DNA from: Saccopteryx bilineata
Taxonomy: Eukaryota; Chordata; Mammalia; Chiroptera; Emballonuridae
NCBI RefSeq assembly: GCF_036850765.1
Contig: NC_089493.1
Span: 15,811,632 to 15,875,631 of the forward strand
DNA length: 64,000 nucleotides
Reading direction: 5' to 3'
This document shows positions 56,823 to 64,000 of the stretch, piece by piece. How positions within the stretch are numbered: position 1 is the stretch's first letter; each line of letters starts with the position of its first letter. The translations under genes were made by a program, and so were the position numbers. Below the pieces are notes generated by a model, which was not told where the DNA came from, searched no databases, and saw only the letters and a program-made list of their open reading frames with translations.

Positions 56823-57457
56823 CAGTAAGTAATACCTTGGTTTTCATTGACTTCGGTTATCATTGGTTTCCGATTTTTTCTGTGAAAATTTGTCTCAGTT
56901 TTTGTCGGTTGCCTAAGATTTCATCAGCGTGCCCACGTGACCTCGCTGCTCATTTTGGGAAAACAAAGGGTGACCCACATGTTCTCCTGCTCAGTGTGGC
57001 ATTGTTCCTCCTTGTGTGAGCAACACCCCATGTGTCAAGCCAAACAATTCCCTTGCTTTCCAGTATTCTGTGGGTTTTTTATTGATTGTGATTGCTAGTA
57101 CTACAGCTACATGCAAGCGAATTACTGCGTGGACAGTGTCTGCACCTCTCTCTCCCCTCCTCCCGTCTTCCGTACACCAAGAAGAGTCTTCAGAAAGGTG
57201 AATGCCATGTTAAATGCTCATTTATTCTTTACATTAGTCTTTTATATTCATTTTATATTAATTTCTTATTGCTTTTATTATTAAACACTACATTTATTCT
57301 CTATAAAATGTGTTTTTGGTATGTATTTTGGAGTGTGTAGAATGAATTAATTAAATTTACATTGATTCATATGGAAATAATTGCCTCGGTTTTCATCAGT
57401 TTCGGATTTTGGCGATTATTTTCCAATGGATTATCAACAAAAACCAAGGCATCACTG
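56823..57457 (+). mobile_element. Non-autonomous Tigger-like (Tc1/mariner-pogo) element
   Basis: The left end is 'cagtaagtaataccttgg' and the right end on the other strand is 'cagtgatgccttgg'. TA lies on each side (56821-56822 and 57458-57459). Inner inverted repeats share 'cggttttcatcagtttcgg'-like blocks. The 635-bp interior lacks a transposase. A small insertion distinguishes the left terminus. Confidence 0.75.
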
Positions 57458-57459
57458 TA

Positions 57460-59050
57460 TTTACAGGCAACAGAGTAGTCAGCAAAACATTAACTATTAT
57501 TAACAGATAAGTATAAACAGAATGCTACCAGGAAAATGTACTTCTTCTGAAAAAAAGATAATTGACTTCTTGATTGTGCATTCATAATAATGTTCCAGCT
57601 GACCAGTTCTCAAATGCACTAATTCAAATAGCACTTGAGCATTGGTTTAATTAGCTTAAGTGGCACATACGCAGATTACCCCACTATACAGACTGTAGTC
57701 TGTCTTTTAAGTAAATTAAGTGATTTAAAGAAAACCCCAAGTGCCAGGCCCAACTTTTCTTAACCAGCAAAAAAGAGAGTTGGGATTTGAACACAGAAAG
57801 TCAAGTTTCCAAGGTTGTGCCCCAACCACTGGCACATTAAATCCTTATAATAAGTGATAATTCACAATAGCTACAGAAAATTACTAATATTATTTAATTC
57901 ATAGATGGAGGCTCAGGGAGTATTTTTCCCAAGTAAAATAGTGAGTACTGGAAATGAATAAGCAAAGTTATATTGGGTGCAACTCGTGCAGACCCACCGA
58001 GTCTATGTTCAAAAAGGGGCCCCATCTTTGAAGTTCAACGCCATCTCAAAACCCTTAATACTTTTATATGTAAGCTGTGTTTTGTATGTAAAGTCTGATG
58101 GGACAATGGAGTATTTCAGGAGGATTGAAGCCTCTGTTCATGTGTGATCCTGTTTCCTGCCTCCTCCTCTCCTCTCTGGCATTGATTCCCAGCTCCCCCC
58201 TCCCCCTGCTCCTACCCAATGATCACTGCAGCCATTGGCCACTGGCAGGATTCTGGACGCATGTGCTGGGAAGGGTTGGGATTGAGTGGGCACTACAGTG
58301 CTAAATTGTGAAACTGGGATCCCTGTAAGACTCTGCAGTCACCCTGAGAGCTACCCCATGACTATTGAAGGCAGCATGACATAGATTTACCCCACCCAGG
58401 TCTATTAGCAATTAAAAAACTCCTTGACCAGTGGAGAAAGAAGCCATAGGCGAAAGGAAATAGGTCTTGTGTATGTTCATTTTTATTTTGTACTGGGTCC
58501 TGAAAATTATATAGCCAGTCCTGTGAAAAAGAACAAAATCAGATCTTCTAAAAGCAAGGTCAGTGTTCTTTCCAATATCCATGCTGTAAATTTCCCAACA
58601 GAGAGAAATACAGTTATACTGCATATTCGTGTCACATTGTCCCATTTGGAAAAGGAAAAAATGAGGTGGGAGCAGAACAGGTTGCAAGGTTAATGGTGAA
58701 ATAGACCAACTGGGCAAGAGATTGGTGGCTAAAGAGCAGGGTGCTAACAGAATTAGTACAATCTGAAAAAATTTTAAATATGGTGGAGACATAAAATATT
58801 ATAAATGTAAAGCTAGAATAAGCTTTTGTTAGAAATGAACTAAATCAAACTGGGAAAGCAAGAGGGCCAAGGGTTTGCAGGAATTTTATTCATTATTAAT
58901 ATACCATTATGGAAAAATCTATGTGATACGTGATTATAAAGAGACTCATGTAAAAAAAAAAGAAAGACTCACGTGAGTCTCACTTGGACTTTGAGGGATT
59001 CAGTGAGAAAAGAGGAAGATTGGAATTAAGATAACTGAACCCATAGAAAC
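57460..59050. other. Unique sequence, possible old relics
   Basis: Weak MIR-like text near 57895-57960 ('atggaggctcagggag'). The 126-codon minus frame (58412-58792) and 89-codon plus frame overlap and have no motif. No gene supported. Confidence 0.3.
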
Positions 59051-59660
59051 GGTGGTCAGCGGGTCCAATTATTCAACAAACACTAATTATTTTGTGCCAA
59101 CACTTTAACTAATAGCACTGTCCAAAAGAGAAAAGACACACATGTTACTTTGTGATTTTGAGTGGAAGGCAGTCTTAGAAATTAAAAAAATAAATAAAAC
59201 TGAAGGACTGTGATGGAGGCACACAGCTGGCTGAAGAAACAAAGGAGGAAGCAGTTAAGACTGCTTGAGGAGAATGAGTTGGCAGGTGAAGGAGTCACCA
59301 GAACATCAAGCAGCCAGGAACTGTGGGTGTCTGGGGTGGGTTAGGGTGGGGCAGGAAGCACAGCATGGAGGAACAGATGGAGGCTTTGCTCAGATTGTTT
59401 GCTGCCCGATGTTTAGTTCCTAATACATAAGCATGTTATTTACCCTTTGCTGATGGAATGCCCATGCTCTCCTTTAACTCAGTTCTAAGCTAAGCAGCTG
59501 GACTTGGCAGTGGAGAATTTAGATAAGTGTTCTTAAGAGAGGGAGTGATGAGATTAAATTTGCTGCTGGGTGGAGCTTGGAAGGACTTGAAGTGTTAGAA
59601 GAGTAGAGAGAGGGAACCCAGAACGACCATTGCAAGAGGCAGCACAAAGGGTGATGTGTC
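59050..59660 (+). repeat. Possible L2 LINE relic
   Basis: 'ttcaacaaacactaattattttgtgccaac' (in part), then purine-rich text and 'gggagtgatgagattaaattt', follow the order of the L2 3' region. Strongly diverged. Confidence 0.4.
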
Positions 59661-62600
59661 TAACATCTACAGTGGCTGTCTGCTCAGAGAAGGACTTTAT
59701 TTAAGAGATGTTTCATCCTCAATGACAACTCTACTCCTCAATATAATATTAGTGTCAACTGCACCAGTATGAATGTTATGCTATAATTATATACACTACA
59801 TCTTCTCCTCAATGATTTTCTGTGTTGCTTCATTTTATTTTTACAAATCCTGTGGTTATTGGTAGACAAGGTAACTATTATCGTGGCCAGTGAATCCAGG
59901 GGCACAAGTCTGAGGTTACAGTTTGCTGTGAGTCAGAACCTAAACATCTTGAGTGTTAAAAGTCTTTACATCTTATCTCACACTTTGTATGTTAACGATC
60001 TGTTCCCTGGGTATTATTCACAATCTATATACACTTAAAAGTCACCGTGTTCCATTCCAGTGTGTCTCTCTTGAAATTCTCAAAAGACACACACGGAAGA
60101 AAGTCTTTGACAATCTCAGCTTCTAGTTTCAGTAGGCAAAGTTCAGAGATATGAAAATGCGTTCAAAGGGACTTGAACTGGAAACCTAATCAAGGTCAAA
60201 TTTAAAACCACAGTTTGAACATGTTCTAATTGTACCTGTGATAAATTCCCCATAGGTGAATTTATCCATTTGTGAGCAAAAACCATGGCTGTGTGGAAAG
60301 AGAATGCAATTAAATCACAAATGCTTGTTCAGAATCCCAAATGTCTTCCTTACAATGTTAGCTCAAATACATTTGGACAAGTTAAACGTTCTCTATTTTT
60401 CCTTCCTTAACAAAGCCCATTTCTTTATGTAGTTATCAGGCAGGGCACTGAGTTACAGCATCCTCACTTGGCTAGTTGTCGGTATGTATAATGATGCACC
60501 TGTTACTTAAGAAATCTCTGAGACACAAAACTGGTCAGCACAGCAGACATTCTCAGACATATGGAGAGTTTCAGAACCCTCTCACTGAATTATGCAAGAT
60601 TTTCTGGTTTATGGTCACTAAAGGCAGTGATGAAACAGTTGTCGCTGAATAGGATAGTGTAAAAAATCAGTGCAAAGAATAGAGACGGTTACCCAGGTGC
60701 CATCCATCCGTTATAGTGAGGCTTGGGCCAGTATTTGCCTCATAATACTCCTTTTGATAAGACTGTAATTTACTTGACTAAATACTTGCTCCAGGAACCC
60801 TTTGAAGTTAAAGGTCTAAAACAAGATGGATGTGTCTATGTACTCTGTTTTCTTTTTTCATGAGGATTCCAAAGGAAAGGATTGAAAAATAAAAAATAAA
60901 AAAGCTGCTATCTCAGGGTTAAATTTTCAGTTAAAAATGGAATTGAGCTGCTTCTCGTGACTGACTCTATTCCATTTCCATTTACTCTGTTTAACAAAGT
61001 TAACTGGTATAAACCGGTTCATGTGAAGTAAGGGAAGAAACTGGAAAAAAATATATCGGAAAGAAACACATCTTATCTGTTTCAATGATGACAGCAACCT
61101 GAGAATTCAGATTATTTGTATTGTCTCATGTACGAGGATCGGGAGAAGGAAACTGATATGAATTCACTGACAGACACATCATCGCCTCACTGAGAATCTG
61201 GTCTGGCACTGTGGGGACACCATGGGGACAAGGCAGTGTGCTCAATAAAATATCTAAGGATGATGACCATAGGACAAATATTTGAACACCTATGAAGTAA
61301 GAACCGCAAACAAAGGTAAACGTTTATTTATTGATGTAGAAAAAAGATGAAGAACAGGTTTTTAGCACCAAAGAAAATTGAGTGGCGACCTGAAGACTGA
61401 ATATTATAGCCGCACAAAGCAGTCATTACCTCTAATAGATAACAAGTAATGATTTGACTGATGTTTTGTTTGAGTTAACTGCCGCTTTATTTTTATTTTT
61501 AAAAATATTAATAAAATAGGTTGTATCATGAGATAATGACAATATACCTATGCAAAGAAATTTGGTAATGAGAAATTCTAGGTGAGGGGAACAATCTCCC
61601 CTTTTAGGGGGAACAAAAACATCAAGGGTTCCCCATTGCCAATAGAATCTAACTTCAGATTTATGCCTCAGACTCATGACAATTGAAAGGTAAGTTTCAG
61701 CAAGTAATTTAATAGGTAATATTTTTTATTTTTTAAAACATTGAATCCTAGAGACATCTTAAAAGGAATCATTGCTTGCAAATTTATTAGCACTTTAAAA
61801 GAAAGAACTGTCTGCAGTTTTGTGACAATTATTTAGTGCCTATTTATGAGTAAGACCATCCCATTTCTCACATGGCTTAGTCTAAGTACATAATAGAAAG
61901 AGGGAGACATATAAAACGCCCACCTATTTCTGGTAGAGTATCTATATAGAATATTTTAATTCTTTCAACATTTTTGTACATTTGTTTCTTGGACAATATA
62001 TAATGGGTTATGTTCCTCTTTTGATTAGTATGTATCAATTAGTATTGGTATAGGTACTCAATAAATGTTTAGATATGGACTAATTGAAGGAATAAGTAAA
62101 AAAGAAGGGAGCTTCTATGTGGAACCATAGACCCTGCCTTCCGAACATCACGGGACATATAGGAAGGTAACAAGGGGCTCCAGAAGACAGTCAGTAATTT
62201 CCTTCCATGTCAAGTATATAACAGTGGGGGACTTGTGTCCTAGTGGTCATTGGAAATTCAGTTTCATAGTTCATTTTCTGAAATTCAGGAACACAAAGAC
62301 ATTAAAAACTTGGCAAGTTTGTTTAGTGGTAAAACCTGATCCGATTCTGCTAAGTTTCTTTAAATTTTAACTTATTCCATCTCATAGAAAAATTTTAAGG
62401 TTTTCAGTAGAACTGTTAACTATGTCTGATTACTATGTGCTGTACCAGCCCCCAGATGGGGGGGTAAACTGTATATATAACTTATTGCATTTCTAAAATA
62501 TGACAAATTTTGAATTCTGAACCCATCCTAACCTAAGGGTTTCAGATAAGGGATTATGAACACTTGGAAATTCACAAAGGAACCATGATATTAAAGTATA

Positions 62601-62735
62601 GAATTATGGATGGTTAAGCAACTCTTCAATTGTGAACCCAAGGTTTGAATCCAAGACCTTCTGCCTTGAACCTTCTGATTTTTTCCTCTCTTCAAAAGGG
62701 AAGAAGTAAAAAAAGAAATCAATGACTGTATGCTT
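59661..62735. other. Unique sequence, nothing recognised
   Basis: Ordinary AT-rich sequence without a supported gene, RNA or young repeat. Confidence 0.3.
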
Positions 62736-62910
62736 AATATTCAATATTTGTTAAGCATTGCTCTAAGTATATTTATTAATTTAGCTATAAAATCTTATGA
62801 TGTAGGTACTATTTTTATCCTAATTTTACAGATGAGCCAAAGTCCTGGGAAATTAATTAATTTGTGCAATTCCAGAAATAAGTGGCAGACCTGGAATTAT
62901 GAGCACAGGT
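62736..62910 (+). repeat. MIR-like relic
   Basis: 'ttgttaagcattgctctaag', then 'cttatgatgtaggtactatttttatcctaattttacagatgag' (in part) and 'gtggcagacctggaatta' follow the MIR core order. Ancient. Confidence 0.6.
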
Positions 62911-63298
62911 AGTCCATCTCCGTACCCATGGCCATAACCACCACATAGTACTCTGAAGTCAAGAATATGTCTAGGACACAGTGTAAGACAAAGAAATGTA
63001 AAGCTCCTTGAAAAAAATTTAAAAAATAAAAGAGGAGACAGAGAAACAAAAAACATATGAAGACAACAAGGAAGAAAAATTGAGGAGAAATTTCTGTTTC
63101 AATATAAAGCTGGTAAGATCTCCACTGAATTCCTTAAAAAGAAGGCTCAGCAGTTAAAGCCTAGAAAAAACTTTGAAAGGCTTGAAGTCATCTGTTTTGT
63201 ATAATTGGCTTGTACTTGATCAAAAGCATGAATTAGTATTTTTTATTTTCTTTCTTCTGAAAGCATCATATTAAAAGTTTCAATAAAATATTATTTTG
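62911..63298. other. Unique sequence upstream of the second young L1
   Basis: AT-rich flank with no recognised feature. A left TSD cannot be confirmed because the other end of the L1 is outside the window. Confidence 0.3.
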
Positions 63299-64000
63299 GG
63301 AGATGACGTCAGAGTAATGGCGGGGTAGGAAGCGATACCGATAAATCTCCCCCAAAACTCAACAAGATCTTCAACCAGAAACAGAAAAACCTATACTTGG
63401 AGCTTCCAGATGCTTCGCAATACACCCAAAGGTATGATTGAGTGAAAAATTGGCTAAATATATAACCAAACCCCGAAGGAAAAGGGGAGTAAGAAATGCT
63501 CCGCCTTCCTCACTAACCTAAACAGGGCGGCTTTCTCTGGTAACTGTGAATATAGAAACTGAGGCGGGCAAAGGGGGTGAATAGATCCAGGCCGCCGAGG
63601 CACAAACGGCCGAACCAGGCTGTGGCACACAGATCCAAGCCGAGGAAAATCTGATCCTGTGGCAACCCGGGCAATACAAGCTAACACTCGCGCCAAACCC
63701 AAACAAAGAAAGACAAGCGGAGCGGCCATTTTACCCGGTCTCCTGGTCGGTGCGCAGTTAGTGGGCGAGAGATTTCTTCCTAGGCCCCGAGAGTGGGTGC
63801 CCGTGTTGCCCCATGGAGAGGCAGGGTCAGAGGCCTTTCTGTGGGTCGAGGACAGAGTCTCTGGGCAGCCCCAGCGCCCTGGGAAAGCCACACACGGGAG
63901 GGAGTGAGAACTACTTCCAATGGTGGAGATTTTCCGTGCTGGTGAGGGTTTCACTCAGAGGGAACCGCGGCCGGCCTCATATCCTGGTGTGCGCGCGCAG
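63299..64000 (+). mobile_element. 5'UTR of a second young L1, running off the window
   Basis: Begins GGAGATGACGTCAGAG, the same 5' terminus as the L1 at 42-50 kb, and stays alignable to the window end with few differences by eye. The CRE lies at 63304-63311, with an ATGGCGG motif at 63317-63323. The first ~240-bp unit is entered at about 63780. An exact 5' terminus suggests a full-length insertion, but its ORFs lie beyond 64000. Confidence 0.92.
63454..63954 (-). CDS. Candidate antisense L1 5'UTR ORF, second copy (166 aa)
   Basis: Antisense to the plus-strand L1. It shares the reading frame, about 145 aligned residues and the stop ('FGVWLYI') with the frame at 49643-50080, and extends 21 residues further at the N-terminus (MKPSPARKISTIG). 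The internal Met with MAAPLVFLCLGLARVLA is identical. Fewer than about a dozen residue differences are seen, with no frameshift or stop. Most nucleotide changes I could follow alter residues, which does not favour purifying selection. Expression is unknown. Confidence 0.35.
   Translation of the reverse strand: MKPSPARKISTIGSSSHSLPCVAFPGRWGCPETLSSTHRKASDPASPWGNTGTHSRGLGRNLSPTNCAPTRRPGKMAAPLVFLCLGLARVLACIARVATGSDFPRLGSVCHSLVRPFVPRRPGSIHPLCPPQFLYSQLPEKAALFRLVRKAEHFLLPFSFGVWLYI

Noticed and set aside
58412..58792. 126-codon minus-strand frame
   Set aside because: No domain, no context, and an overlapping 89-codon frame on the other strand. A chance frame in unique DNA.

Overview
This is a mammalian, almost certainly bat, stretch of non-coding DNA with no recognisable host protein-coding exon. 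Three things point to a bat: many copies of tRNA-derived SINEs of the VES/Rhin type, an active-looking bat-style LINE-1 (L1), and young non-autonomous hAT DNA transposons. A rhinolophoid (horseshoe or leaf-nosed) bat fits the long SINEs best, because megabats have lost L1 activity. That placement comes from memory of repeat families, not from a search. Almost everything that can be named is a transposable element, and their nesting records their order of arrival.

Layout. 1-9 kb: a solo LTR with a target-site duplication (TSD), a diverged SINE, and an old Tigger-like DNA transposon split by a younger SINE. 9.1 kb: a 3'-truncated 5S rRNA pseudogene. 10.5-17.6 kb: two nested minus-strand L1s, the younger carrying two near-identical SINEs. 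19.6-22.4 kb: an internally deleted endogenous retrovirus with both LTRs; its 3' LTR carries a later hAT insertion. 22.7-27.0 kb: two L1 pieces in opposite orientation, joined at an unusual inverted junction. 28-40 kb: mostly old unique sequence with MIR/L2 relics, a solo LTR related to the provirus at 33.9 kb, and SINEs.

40.5-50.7 kb: a SINE with a probable 3' transduction, then an old L1 split by a full-length young L1 of about 7.9 kb on the minus strand. The young L1 has intact ORF1 (331 aa) and ORF2 (1275 aa), a GC-rich 5'UTR with about 240-bp tandem units, and a matching TSD. 50.7-63.3 kb: SINE, L1 tail, Tigger and hAT relics. From 63.3 kb to the window edge: the 5'UTR of a second young L1, on the plus strand.

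The best candidate for something little described is the young L1 promoter. Both 5'UTRs carry an open antisense frame (145 and 166 aa) with the same stop. This resembles, in position and orientation only, the antisense ORF0 of primate L1. Both also start with a palindromic CRE (TGACGTCA) a few bases from the 5' end, and an older L1 in the window shares that site. Only two young copies are visible, so selection on the antisense frame is not shown.
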